A DNA stretch of 64,000 nucleotides from Microbacterium sp. zg-Y625 (GTDB lineage: Bacteria > Actinomycetota > Actinomycetes > Actinomycetales > Microbacteriaceae), in NCBI RefSeq assembly GCF_030246925.1, contig NZ_CP126740.1, positions 62,001 to 126,000 of the forward strand. The letters run 5' to 3'. The notes under the pieces are model-generated. The model made no database searches. It saw nothing but the letters and a program-made list of their open reading frames with translations, and was not told the origin of the DNA. This document shows, piece by piece, positions 41,951 to 49,592 of this stretch. Position numbers and translations under genes: made by a program. Each line of letters begins with the position of its first letter. The stretch's first letter is position 1.

Positions 41951-43411
41951 ATGTGCGGAATCGTCGGCATCGTCGGCCACGCCCTGGTCAATCAGGACAT
42001 CTACGACTCCCTGCTGCTGCTGCAGCACCGCGGTCAGGACTCCACCGGCATCGCGACGGCGGAGCCCAGCGGCGTCGTGCACATGAACAAGCAGCGCGGC
42101 ATGGTGCGCGAGGCCTTCCGCACCCGCGACATGCGCACCCTCCTCGGCACCATCGGCCTCGGCCACGTGCGCTACGCCACGAGGGGCACCGCCTCCAGCG
42201 AGGAAGAGGCGCAGCCGTTCTACGTCAACGCCCCCTACGGCATCGTGCTCGTGCACAACGGCAACCTCACCAACACCCGTGAGCTGAGCGAGGAGCTGTT
42301 CCGCACCGATCGGCGCCACCTCAACACCAGTTCCGACACCGAGCTGCTGGTGAACGTGCTCGCCAACGAGCTGCAGCAGACGATCCACGGCGACCGGCTG
42401 AGTCCCGACGACGTGTTCACCGCCGTCACCCGGTTGCACGAGCGCGTCGAGGGCTCGTATGCCGCCATCGCCCTCATCGCGGGCTACGGCCTGCTGGCCT
42501 TCCGCGACCCCTTCGGCATCCGCCCCCTCATCCTCGGGCGCCGGCGCACCGCAGCCGGGCAGGACGAGTGGATCGTCTCGAGCGAGTCGCTCGTGCTCGA
42601 GAACGGGGACTACGAGGTCGTGAGAGACGTGCTCCCCGGCGAGGCCGTCTTCATCGACCTCGACGGCGTGCTCCACTCCCGGGAGTGCGCAGCCGAGACG
42701 AAGCTCGCGCCCTGCTCGTTCGAGTACGTCTATCTCGCCCGCCCCGACTCGATCATGAACGGCATCGCCGTATACGAGTCCCGGCTGCGCATGGGCGAGC
42801 GCCTTGCCGACACGATCGCCAAGCACACCCCGGAGGGTTCGATCGACGTCGTCATGCCGATCCCGGACTCCGCCCGCCCTGCCGCCATGCAGGTCGCGCG
42901 CAAGCTGGGGCTCGAGTACCGCGAGGGGTTCTACAAGAACCGCTACGTCGGCCGCACGTTCATCATGCCCGGGCAGGCGGTGCGCAAGAAGAGCGTGCGC
43001 CAGAAGCTCAACGCCATGTCGAGCGAGTTCAAGGGCAAGAACGTGCTGCTCATCGACGACTCGATCGTGCGGGGGACGACCTCGAAGGAGATCATCCAGA
43101 TGGCGCGGGATGCCGGCGCCAAGACGGTGACCTTCGCCTCGGCCGCCCCTCCGGTGCGCTATCCGCACGTCTACGGCATCAACATGCCGTCCCGTCACGA
43201 GCTGGTCGCGCACGGCCGCACGATCCCCGAGATCGCCGCGGAGCTGGGGTGCGACCGCCTCGTCTACCAGGAGGTGGAGGACCTCAAGGCCGCCATCCTG
43301 GAGGGGTCCGACCTCGACGATCTCGACATGAGCTGCTTCGACGGCCGCTATGTCACCGGGACGGTCTCGGACGAGTACCTCGCCTGGGTCGAGGGCACGC
43401 AGGTCTCTTGA
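41951..43411 (+). CDS. purF: Amidophosphoribosyltransferase
   Basis: This 486-residue enzyme catalyses the first committed step of purine synthesis. The N-terminal glutaminase nucleophile is Cys2 (MCGIVGIVGH), with no long propeptide. LLLQHRGQDSTGIAT and LGHVRYATRGTA follow. The C-terminal PRPP site is intact (VLLIDDSIVRGTTSKEII). Bacillus-type enzymes carry four Fe-S cysteines; here the first may be present (APCSFEYVYLARPDS), but the later positions read YPHVYG and DMSCF, so the cluster is probably incomplete. The stop overlaps the TTG start of the next gene. Confidence 0.95.
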   Translation: MCGIVGIVGHALVNQDIYDSLLLLQHRGQDSTGIATAEPSGVVHMNKQRGMVREAFRTRDMRTLLGTIGLGHVRYATRGTASSEEEAQPFYVNAPYGIVLVHNGNLTNTRELSEELFRTDRRHLNTSSDTELLVNVLANELQQTIHGDRLSPDDVFTAVTRLHERVEGSYAAIALIAGYGLLAFRDPFGIRPLILGRRRTAAGQDEWIVSSESLVLENGDYEVVRDVLPGEAVFIDLDGVLHSRECAAETKLAPCSFEYVYLARPDSIMNGIAVYESRLRMGERLADTIAKHTPEGSIDVVMPIPDSARPAAMQVARKLGLEYREGFYKNRYVGRTFIMPGQAVRKKSVRQKLNAMSSEFKGKNVLLIDDSIVRGTTSKEIIQMARDAGAKTVTFASAAPPVRYPHVYGINMPSRHELVAHGRTIPEIAAELGCDRLVYQEVEDLKAAILEGSDLDDLDMSCFDGRYVTGTVSDEYLAWVEGTQVS

Positions 43412-44661
43412 CGCGCTCCGCGGCGGAGGAGTCGTCGTTCCACCCGCTGCGGCCGGGCGGGGCGCTGGCTCTCGTGGGGATCGTGCTCTTCGCATTCTCG
43501 CTGCGCAGCGCCGTGGCCTCGCTGTCGCCGCTGGTCTCGCTCATCTCGCGCGATTTCACGCTGCCCGCGCCCCTGCTGGGGCTCATCGGCACCGCGCCGC
43601 CGGTGTGCTTCGCCGTCTTCGGGCTGCTCGCCCCGCGATTCGAGCGTCGGTTCGGGCTCGAGCGCGTGGCCGTGGCCGCGATCGTGGTGGTCGCCGTGGG
43701 TCTCGTGGCGCGAGGCTTCGCGGTCGATTCGCTCACGCTCCTCGCCGCCACCGCGCTGGTATTCGCGGGGGTGGGCGTCGGGAACATCCTGGTGCCGCCG
43801 CTGGTGAAGAAGTACTTCCCCCACCGGGTGGGGCTTCTCACCGCCGTCTACACCACGACGATGGCGGTCGCGACGTTCACCCCGCCGCTGGTCGCCGTTC
43901 CGTTCGCCGAACTCGCCGGCTGGCGCGTGTCGCTGGGAGCGTGGGCGGTGTTCGCCGTCGTGGCGACCGTGCCCTGGGTGCTCATGCTGGCGCGCGGCGC
44001 GCGGGTGCCACCGGGTGCCGACGGCGACGACGTGCCGGTGCCCACCGCCGGCCTGTTCGCCCGGCTGTGGCGACTGCCGCTCGCGTGGGCGCTGGCCGTC
44101 GCTTTCGCGGTGTCGTCCACGCTGGCCTACACGTCGTTCGGGTGGCTGCCGACCATCCTCATCGACGTTGCGGGCGTCACTCCGCAGGCGGCCGGGGCGC
44201 TGCTGTCGCTGTTCGCGCTGATGGGCCTGCCGGCGTCGATGGTCGTCCCGCTGCTGGTCGCGCGGCTGCGGGCGGAGCGCGTGCTGATCGCCGTGGCCGT
44301 GGGTGCAGGAGTCACGGGGCTGCTGGGCCTGCTGTTCGCGCCCGCCGCCGCCCCGGTGGTCTGGGTGGCGCTGCTCGGAGCGGCGCCGCTGCTGTTCCCG
44401 ATGATCCTGGTGCTGCTCGGGCTGCGCACCCGCAGTCACGAGACGGCGGTCGCGCTCAGCGGGTTCGTGCAGAGCATCGGCTACGCGATCGCCGCGGTGT
44501 TCCCGTTCGCGATCGGACTGCTCCACGACGTCACGGGGGCCTGGACGGCGCCCCTGTGGGTTCTCGTGGGCGTGATCGTGGCCGCGATCCCCGCCGGCTA
44601 CGTGATCACGCGCGCGCGCACGATCGAAGAGCACTGGGAAAGGCGGCACGGCCCCTGGTGA
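43408..44661 (+). CDS. MFS transporter (CynX/NimT type)
   Basis: This 417-residue 12-helix major facilitator resembles the CynX/YeaN cyanate/nitroimidazole group (FSLRSAVASLSPLVSLI in helix 1, VGVGNILVPPLVKKYFPHRVGLLTAVYTTTMAV, and GFVQSIGYAIAAVFPFAIGLLHDVTGAW near the end). I infer a TTG start at 43408 overlapping the purF stop by TTGA, because conserved sequence begins a few residues later. It would be translationally coupled to purF. The coupling to purine synthesis suggests export or import of a nucleobase-like compound, but that is speculation. Confidence 0.8.
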   Translation: MTRSAAEESSFHPLRPGGALALVGIVLFAFSLRSAVASLSPLVSLISRDFTLPAPLLGLIGTAPPVCFAVFGLLAPRFERRFGLERVAVAAIVVVAVGLVARGFAVDSLTLLAATALVFAGVGVGNILVPPLVKKYFPHRVGLLTAVYTTTMAVATFTPPLVAVPFAELAGWRVSLGAWAVFAVVATVPWVLMLARGARVPPGADGDDVPVPTAGLFARLWRLPLAWALAVAFAVSSTLAYTSFGWLPTILIDVAGVTPQAAGALLSLFALMGLPASMVVPLLVARLRAERVLIAVAVGAGVTGLLGLLFAPAAAPVVWVALLGAAPLLFPMILVLLGLRTRSHETAVALSGFVQSIGYAIAAVFPFAIGLLHDVTGAWTAPLWVLVGVIVAAIPAGYVITRARTIEEHWERRHGPW

Positions 44662-44667
44662 GGGGGC

Positions 44668-44850
44668 CTATGCCTTCTCGCCCTCGTACTCGTCGGTGTA
44701 CTGGTCCGCCCACTTGTCGACGTATTCGTTCTGGTCATCGCCCGGGTGCCCCAGTTCACGCTCGAGCGCGGCGTAGTTCACGCTCGGGCTGAACGACTTG
44801 AGTTCCCTGGCGATCTTGGTGTGCTTCGCCTTTTGACGGCCACGCCCCAT
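44668..44850 (-). CDS. DUF3073 protein
   Basis: This 60-residue, highly conserved actinobacterial protein reads MGRGRQKAKHTKIARELKSF then SPSVNYAALERELGHP, with an acidic, Tyr-rich C-terminus (NEYVDKWADQYTDEYEGEKA). The basic N-terminal half suggests nucleic-acid or ribosome binding, but its function is not known. I chose ATG 44850, where the family begins, rather than an ATG five codons upstream. It is convergent with the MFS gene with a 6-bp gap. Position next to purF is common in Actinobacteria. Confidence 0.9.
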   Translation of the reverse strand: MGRGRQKAKHTKIARELKSFSPSVNYAALERELGHPGDDQNEYVDKWADQYTDEYEGEKA

Positions 44851-44991
44851 GCGAGACCCCCTCATTTGTCTGAGCCGCGGGCTGTGCGACTGAGCCCGAC
44901 GTAATCACGATCCGGCGATCGCCGGGAAGAGTAGCATTCAGGGTACCACGGAGCCCCGTGCCCGGCCTGTGGGGGAAGGGGCGATGACGCC

Positions 44992-45510
44992 ATGGCCGAT
45001 GAGTCCGCGGATGCGACACCCGAACGCGCCGTCCTGGTGGGCGCGATTCCCGGGCAGCCGTCCCGCGTCCTGAAGGAGGCGGCCCGCTATGCCGGGCTGC
45101 TCGGGGCGCCACTCGTGGTCGTGCACGTGGACGTGACGCGGTTCGTGACCTATGAGGATCCGGACGGCTACGTCCACTCCGCCCCACTGGACCTCAACAT
45201 CGCCACCGGCGAGGGCGACCTCGCTGCGGTGACCGCGGCTGCGACGGCCGCCCTGGCGGGCAGCGGGGTCGACTGGTGCGTGCGCCAGTTGGTCGGCGAC
45301 CCGGCGCTGGCCATGAAGCACCTGGCCGACCGCACCGACGCGCGCCTCATCGTCGTGGGCACGCGCCGCCGCGGCATCGGCGAGTCGATCCGTGAGTTCT
45401 TCACCGGATCGGTCGCCGCGCGGCTGGCGCACCGGCAGCATCGCCCGATCCTCGTCGTTCCGCTGGACGAACCGGTTCGCGACGACGAGGAGCTCTGGCC
45501 CGAGGCCTGA
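44992..45510 (+). CDS. Universal stress protein (UspA family)
   Basis: This 172-residue single-domain UspA fold protein reads AVLVGAIPGQPSRVLKEAARYAGLLGAPLVVVHVDV at the start. The ATP-binding C-terminal motif is LIVVGTRRRGIGESIREFFTGSVAARLAHRQHRPILVVP (G-2x-G-9x-G-S pattern nearly kept), which suggests nucleotide binding. It probably acts in stress or dormancy responses, as known for the family. The ribosome site GGGGAAGGGG lies 8-10 nt upstream. Its stop directly abuts that of the convergent PadR gene. Confidence 0.87.
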   Translation: MADESADATPERAVLVGAIPGQPSRVLKEAARYAGLLGAPLVVVHVDVTRFVTYEDPDGYVHSAPLDLNIATGEGDLAAVTAAATAALAGSGVDWCVRQLVGDPALAMKHLADRTDARLIVVGTRRRGIGESIREFFTGSVAARLAHRQHRPILVVPLDEPVRDDEELWPEA

Positions 45511-46116
45511 TCACTCACCCAGCGCGCGGGTGACGTCGCGGGCCACGGCGTCGAGCGAGGCGGTGAGGTCCTCGACGAGGTCCGGCGGCACCGCGCCGCC
45601 GCGGGCGACGTGCATGCGCAAGCTGCTGCGCACGCGTGAGCGGAAGTCGGTCAATGCGGCATCGGCACGATGCAGCTGCGCCCTGCTCTCCGCGCGGGAG
45701 TCGTCGACCGGCTCATGCGTCGCCGAGGCGCGGTCGGTCCGGGCGGCGGCGGCGAGGTCGGCGCGCAGGCTCCGCATGGCCTCGCGCACGTTGCCCCGCA
45801 CCTCATCGGCGATGAGGCGCACGCTGTCGGCCAACCCCTCCTCGATCCCCTCGAGGTCTCCGGCGCGTGCGGTCACCTCGGCCCGGCCGGCGTCGGTGAT
45901 CTCGTACACCGTCTTGCGACCGTCCGCGTACTTCGTGACCAGACCTTCCTCCTCGAGCTTCGCGAGTCGCGGATACACCGTGCCGGCGCTGGGGGTGTAG
46001 GTGCCCCCGGTGCGGTCGGAGAGCGCCTGAATGAGGTCGTAGCCGTGGCGCGGCCCCTCCGCGAGCAGATTCAGCAGGTACAGGCGCAGGTCGCCGTGCG
46101 AGAAGACGGGAGGCAT
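45511..46116 (-). CDS. PadR-family transcriptional regulator
   Basis: This 201-residue protein has an N-terminal winged helix (DLRLYLLNLLAEGPRHGYDLIQALSDRTGGTYTPSAGTVYPRLAKLEEEGLVT, then DGRKTVYEIT), as in PadR. The C-terminal helical part (about residues 85-200) probably mediates dimerisation. I chose ATG 46116, which overlaps the stop of the upstream DUF4097 gene by one base (TGATG) and has GGAG 8 nt upstream. It probably represses this two-gene operon through the CGATATATCG sites at 47001-47044. PadR-DUF4097 pairs usually respond to envelope or antibiotic stress. Confidence 0.88.
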   Translation of the reverse strand: MPPVFSHGDLRLYLLNLLAEGPRHGYDLIQALSDRTGGTYTPSAGTVYPRLAKLEEEGLVTKYADGRKTVYEITDAGRAEVTARAGDLEGIEEGLADSVRLIADEVRGNVREAMRSLRADLAAAARTDRASATHEPVDDSRAESRAQLHRADAALTDFRSRVRSSLRMHVARGGAVPPDLVEDLTASLDAVARDVTRALGE

Positions 46117-46979
46117 CACCACTGCTCCGCGTCCGGAGCGGAGGACACCTCGTCGGCCGGGGCGGCCGTCGGGCGTCGCAGCACCGTGACGTCGCCCGAG
46201 ACGGTGCGGGCGCGCACGTCGGCGAACGAACCGCTGAGTTCGCCGGTCGACCCGGTGAAGTTGACACCGACCCCGCCGCCGCCGGAGCGGGTGACGCCGT
46301 CGACGAGCACCGTGCCGCTCACGCTGCGCACCGCGTAGTTGGCGGCGACCTCGGGGTCGAGCCGCACCGTGGCGTTGCCGGCGACGGTGTTGATGGTGAC
46401 GGCTTCGGTGGGACCGGTGGAGTCGATCATCATCGCCCCCGACACCGTGTCGACGGTGGCGGTGCGCAGCGACCCGGATGCCGCGATGTCACCGGATACG
46501 CTGTTGGCGCTGAGCGCGCCCACGAGGCCGCGGATCTGCGTGTCGCCCGACACCGCGTTGACGGAGAGGTCACCCTCGAAGCCGTCGACGATGATGTCGC
46601 CCGACACGGTGTTGAGTCGGGCGTCGGTCCGCAGCCCGCTGACCAGGGCGCTGGCGCTGACGACACCCAGGGTGAGGGCCACGGTCCGGGGGACGGCGAC
46701 GCTGACCTCGGCCTTGGGGCCCCCGGCGCCGAAGTTGCGGAAGACCTGCACGAAGTTGTCCCACCGCAGCTGCGGGTGGTCGATCTCGAGCGCGCCGTCC
46801 GTCGCCTCGATGCGCAGATCCTTCACGGTGACGCCATGCACCTCGATGCGCACACCCGGCTCGTCGTGGGCCACGATGTCGACCTGCCCGCCGACCAGGC
46901 CCACCTTGAGCTGCCGTACGTCGGCGACATCGATCACGCGCGTCTCGCCGGGGTGGATGATCCACTTCTCGATGGCCAT
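46116..46979 (-). CDS. DUF4097 beta-solenoid (adhesin-like) protein
   Basis: This 287-residue protein, after an N-terminal globular part (MAIEKWIIHPGETRVIDVADV), is made of repeated short strands with the DUF4097 signature VSGDIxVxG (RLNTVSGDIIVDGFEGDLSVNAVSGDTQIRG, NSVSGDIAASG, VDTVSGAMMID, VRSVSGTVLVDG, RTVSGDVTVLR). These form a right-handed beta-helix-like stack. No signal peptide or membrane segment is present, so it is probably cytoplasmic. Function of the family is unknown. It precedes and overlaps the PadR gene, so both respond to the same control. Confidence 0.87.
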   Translation of the reverse strand: MAIEKWIIHPGETRVIDVADVRQLKVGLVGGQVDIVAHDEPGVRIEVHGVTVKDLRIEATDGALEIDHPQLRWDNFVQVFRNFGAGGPKAEVSVAVPRTVALTLGVVSASALVSGLRTDARLNTVSGDIIVDGFEGDLSVNAVSGDTQIRGLVGALSANSVSGDIAASGSLRTATVDTVSGAMMIDSTGPTEAVTINTVAGNATVRLDPEVAANYAVRSVSGTVLVDGVTRSGGGGVGVNFTGSTGELSGSFADVRARTVSGDVTVLRRPTAAPADEVSSAPDAEQW

Positions 46980-47000
46980 GTCTGCTCCTGGGTTCGGGGG

Positions 47001-47044
47001 CGCGATATATCGCGTTCGCGGCGAGGCTAACACGATATATCTCG
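47001..47044 (-). promoter_or_regulatory. Two CGATATATCG-type boxes before the DUF4097-padR operon
   Basis: A perfect palindrome CGCGATATATCGCG (47001-47014) and an imperfect copy CACGATATATCTCG (47031-47044) are centred 30 bp apart, about three helical turns. The first starts 22 bp before the DUF4097 ATG. These are likely PadR operators overlapping the promoter. Confidence 0.65.
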
Positions 47045-47090
47045 ATCCCGCCAGAGGTCCGCTCGTGCAGAATCCCCGGTTGCGGCGGGC

Positions 47091-47121
47091 TTGACCTTGA
47101 CGCAGCGTCAACCCTTACCGT
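47091..47121 (+). promoter_or_regulatory. MerR-type promoter with 19-bp spacer and internal dyad
   Basis: The -35 TTGACC (47091-47096) and -10 TACCGT (47116-47121) are 19 bp apart. The perfect dyad TTGACGC-A-GCGTCAA (47097-47111) fills the spacer. This is the classical MerR-activated architecture, in which the over-long spacer is corrected by the bound activator. Confidence 0.8.
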
Positions 47122-47145
47122 CGATGTGGAAGGGAGGAGCAGGTC

Positions 47146-47898
47146 ATGGAGTGGTCCATTCAGGAGGTCGCCCGGCTCGCCGGCACCACCAGTCGCACGC
47201 TGCGGCACTACGACGACATCGGCCTCCTCGCCCCGTCGAGCGTCGGCTCGAACGGCTACCGCCGCTACGACGAGGCGGCACTGGTGCGACTGCAGCGCAT
47301 CCTGCTGCTGCGGCAGTTGGGGCTCGGGCTCTCGGACATCGCCGACGTGCTGGCCCGCCAGGCGGACGAGCAGGAAGCGCTCGAGACGCACCTGGCGCTG
47401 CTGCGGCAGGAGCAGGGGAGGCTGACGCGGCAGATCGCGGCGGTCGCATCGACCATCGAGGTACTGAGAGGAGGTGAACAGCTCATGGCACAGGACATGT
47501 TCGACGGGTTCGACCACACGCAGTACGAATCCGAAGTGGTGGAGCGCTGGGGATCCGACGCGTATGCGCAGAGCGACACGTGGTGGCGGGGCCTCGACGC
47601 GGACGAGCGGGCGCAGTGGCAGCGCGAGACGTCACGTCTGGGTGCGGATTGGACGGATGCCGCGACGCGCGGCATCCCACCGGAATCCGACGAGGCGCAG
47701 CAGCTGGCGGCCCGTCACATCGCTTGGCTGACCGGCGTTCCCGGCGCGCCGACGGCGCCAGACCAGCTGAAGGGGTACGTGACCGGCCTCGGAGAGATGT
47801 ACGTCGCGGACGCGCGGTTCGCGGCGAACTACGGCGGTCAGCCCGGCGCGGAGCTCGTGCGCGACGCGCTGCGCGTGTACGCGCAGCGCACGCTCTGA
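47146..47898 (+). CDS. TipA-like MerR-family regulator
   Basis: This 250-residue protein has an N-terminal MerR DNA-binding domain (SIQEVARLAGTTSRTLRHYDDIGLLAPSSVGSNGYRRYDEAAL), a long dimerisation helix (about residues 75-112) and a C-terminal TipAS-like antibiotic-sensing domain (about 114-250; FDGFDHTQYESEVVERWGSDAYAQSDTWW). The C-terminal part contains no cysteine, unlike the Streptomyces TipA site that binds thiopeptides covalently. An internal ATG at 47485 has its own strong ribosome site. The promoter has a 19-bp spacer with dyad, so the gene is probably autoactivated. Confidence 0.9.
   Translation: MEWSIQEVARLAGTTSRTLRHYDDIGLLAPSSVGSNGYRRYDEAALVRLQRILLLRQLGLGLSDIADVLARQADEQEALETHLALLRQEQGRLTRQIAAVASTIEVLRGGEQLMAQDMFDGFDHTQYESEVVERWGSDAYAQSDTWWRGLDADERAQWQRETSRLGADWTDAATRGIPPESDEAQQLAARHIAWLTGVPGAPTAPDQLKGYVTGLGEMYVADARFAANYGGQPGAELVRDALRVYAQRTL
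47469..47898 (+). other. Internal translation start producing a TipAS-like short form
   Basis: AGGAGGTGA (47469-47477) is a near-perfect Shine-Dalgarno site, 7 nt before the in-frame ATG at 47485 (Met114). Translation from there yields a 137-residue protein consisting of the antibiotic-binding domain alone. In Streptomyces, tipAL and tipAS arise in this manner, with the short form sequestering the drug. The same arrangement here is strong positional evidence for two products. Confidence 0.75.
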
Positions 47899-47910
47899 CC
47901 CCGGAACGCC

Positions 47911-47945
47911 ACGAGGGCCCGGCGCGATACGCGCCGGGCCCTCGT
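47911..47945. terminator. 16-bp perfect hairpin downstream of the tipA-like gene
   Basis: Arms 47911-47926 and 47930-47945 pair without mismatch around an ATA loop. It lies 12 bp after the regulator stop and 13 bp before the stop of the convergent small membrane gene, so it can serve both. Confidence 0.85.
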
Positions 47946-47958
47946 CTGGGGTGCTGCC

Positions 47959-48123
47959 TCAGACCTTCTTGTTGCCGCTGATCACGCGGAACAGGAATGC
48001 GATCAGTGCGATCACACCGACGATCAGGGCGACCCAGAGCAGCCAGCTGAGCGCTTCGGTGAGTCCACCGACGATGGCCAGCACAATGGCGACGACGATG
48101 ATGATGAGAAGTGCGATGTTCAT
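47959..48123 (-). CDS. Small two-span membrane protein
   Basis: This 54-residue, almost wholly hydrophobic protein is MNIALLIIIVVAIVLAIVGG (helix 1), a short LTEALSW turn and a second helix to about residue 45, with a basic tail (FRVISGNKKV). An AAGGAG ribosome site lies 6 nt before the ATG at 48123. It resembles short stress-associated hydrophobic proteins of Actinobacteria, but I cannot assign a family or function. It is convergent with the tipA-like gene. Confidence 0.7.
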   Translation of the reverse strand: MNIALLIIIVVAIVLAIVGGLTEALSWLLWVALIVGVIALIAFLFRVISGNKKV

Positions 48124-48339
48124 GGGGGCTCCTTGCTATGTCTCCCACCACCCACCGGGGAGCGGGTGTTGAGGCGCGGGTCAGCGCTCGACTTTACGCT
48201 AGCCACCCTGTGTGTTCGCCGACGAAGTCTTGACGAGCGCTTCGCGGGACTGCTAGAACGTGCGCGCGCCCGCTGTCAACCCCCTGCAGGCCGATCCGCC
48301 AGCCCCTACCGTCGAGGGACCCGCTGACGAGGAGGCGAC

Positions 48340-48609
48340 ATGCCGCAGGGCCGAGGAGCGAACAGTCTCAAGGATACCGAGCTGTACGAAGAGCTGCGCG
48401 AGGACGGAGCGTCGAAGCAGAAGGCCGCGCGCATCTCCAACGCCGCCGCCCGCGACGGTCGGGCGAGCGTCGGCAAGCGGGGTGGGTCGTCGGGCGATTA
48501 CGACGACTGGACGGTCGCTGACCTCCGGGGCAGGGCGAAGGAGCTCGGGCTCTCGGGCTACTCCGGCAAGCGCAAGGCGGAGCTGATCGACATGCTCCGC
48601 AACCACTGA
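48340..48609 (+). CDS. Rho-N/SAP-like small DNA- or RNA-binding protein
   Basis: This 89-residue protein is in two parts. Residues 1-48 are basic (MPQGRGANSLKDTELYEELREDGASKQKAARISNAAARDGRASVGKRGG), of the type seen in short actinobacterial DUF7218-like proteins. Residues about 55-89 form a helix-extended-loop-helix (WTVADLRGRAKELGLSGYSGKRKAELIDMLRNH) like the Rho termination factor N-terminal or SAP domain. Such domains bind nucleic acid. The gene lies 2 bp before the topoisomerase IB gene on the same strand, with GAGGAGG as ribosome site, so the two proteins probably work together on DNA. Confidence 0.82.
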   Translation: MPQGRGANSLKDTELYEELREDGASKQKAARISNAAARDGRASVGKRGGSSGDYDDWTVADLRGRAKELGLSGYSGKRKAELIDMLRNH

Positions 48610-48611
48610 CG

Positions 48612-49583
48612 GTGCCGCGCCTACGGCGCGTTCGGCCCGGGGTCGATCCCGGCATTCGGCGCGTGCGCTCGGGCAGGGGGTTCCGCTACGTGGATCACCA
48701 GGGCGAACCGTGCAGCGCGGAGGACCGGGAGCGCATCCTCGCGCTCGTGATCCCGCCGGCCTGGCGCGACGTGTGGATCAGTGCCGCCCCGAACGGGCAC
48801 ATCCAGGCGGTGGGTGTCGACGAGGCCGGGCGGAGCCAGTATCTGTACCACGCGGACTGGGCGCCCAAGCGAGACAAGGGCAAGTACGCCCGCGCCCTGC
48901 TGCTGGCCGAGGCGCTGCCGCGGGCACGCGGACGTGTCACCGCCGCGCTGCGCGGGGAGGGTCTCAGTCGTGAGCGTGTGCTGGCGGCGGCGTTCCGCCT
49001 CTTGGACCAGGCGGCGGTGCGCATCGGGTCGGAGAGGCATCTCGCGCGCACGGGCAACCGCGGGCTGACGACTCTGCAGCGCCGTCATGCGACCGTGGAC
49101 GGATCCACTGTCACGCTGAGCTTTCCCGGCAAGAGCGGAAAGCGTCAGCTCATCGAGTTCGACGATGCAGACCTGGCTGCCGTGCTGACACTGCTGACCG
49201 CCGGGAGGGCCGGGTCGCCGCTGCTGTCCTGGGATCGCGGCCGACGACGCCAGCCGCTGACGCCGAAGGAGGTCAACGCCTACGTGCGCTCGCTCACCGG
49301 CGGCGACTTCACCGCCAAGGACTTCCGCACTCTGCGCGGCACGGTCATCGCGGCCGACACGCTCGCCCGCATCGGCACGGTGGACAAGAAGGGCGACCGC
49401 AAGCGCGCCGAAGTCCTCGCGGTGAAACGCGCCTCGAATGCGCTGGGGAACACCCCGACGGTGGCACGCGGCTCCTACATCGACCCGCGGGTCTTCCGTC
49501 GCTACCGGGCCGGAAAGCTGCTGGACACCTCCGTCTCGCCGGAGTCGGCGATCCGCGCGCTGATCCTGCAGAGCGTTCCCTAG
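48612..49583 (+). CDS. DNA topoisomerase IB (poxvirus-like)
   Basis: This 323-residue type IB enzyme relaxes supercoils by a 3'-phosphotyrosyl intermediate. It has the N-terminal domain PPAWRDVWISAAPNGHIQAVGVDEAGRSQYLYH, the catalytic region ALLLAEAL, RIGSERHLARTGNRGLTTLQRRH (first catalytic Arg and Lys area), FTAKDFRTLRGTV and the active-site tyrosine in ARGSYIDPRVF (Tyr289). Length matches the short bacterial/viral class. The GTG start lies 2 bp after the Rho-N/SAP-like gene. The TAG stop is also the first half of the -10 of crcB1. Confidence 0.92.
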   Translation: MPRLRRVRPGVDPGIRRVRSGRGFRYVDHQGEPCSAEDRERILALVIPPAWRDVWISAAPNGHIQAVGVDEAGRSQYLYHADWAPKRDKGKYARALLLAEALPRARGRVTAALRGEGLSRERVLAAAFRLLDQAAVRIGSERHLARTGNRGLTTLQRRHATVDGSTVTLSFPGKSGKRQLIEFDDADLAAVLTLLTAGRAGSPLLSWDRGRRRQPLTPKEVNAYVRSLTGGDFTAKDFRTLRGTVIAADTLARIGTVDKKGDRKRAEVLAVKRASNALGNTPTVARGSYIDPRVFRRYRAGKLLDTSVSPESAIRALILQSVP

Positions 49584-49586
49584 CCT
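49581..49586 (+). promoter_or_regulatory. -10 TAGCCT overlapping the topoisomerase stop codon
   Basis: TAG (49581-49583) ends the topoisomerase gene and starts the hexamer. The crcB1 GTG follows 6 nt later. Confidence 0.55.
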
Positions 49587-49592
49587 GAGCGC

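Noticed and set aside
40727-43495. Upstream extension of the unknown gene at 40118-40726
   Set aside because: The frame is open back to 43495, but this part is antisense to purM and purF and lacks homology-like sequence. A TACAAT -10 supports the start at 40726.
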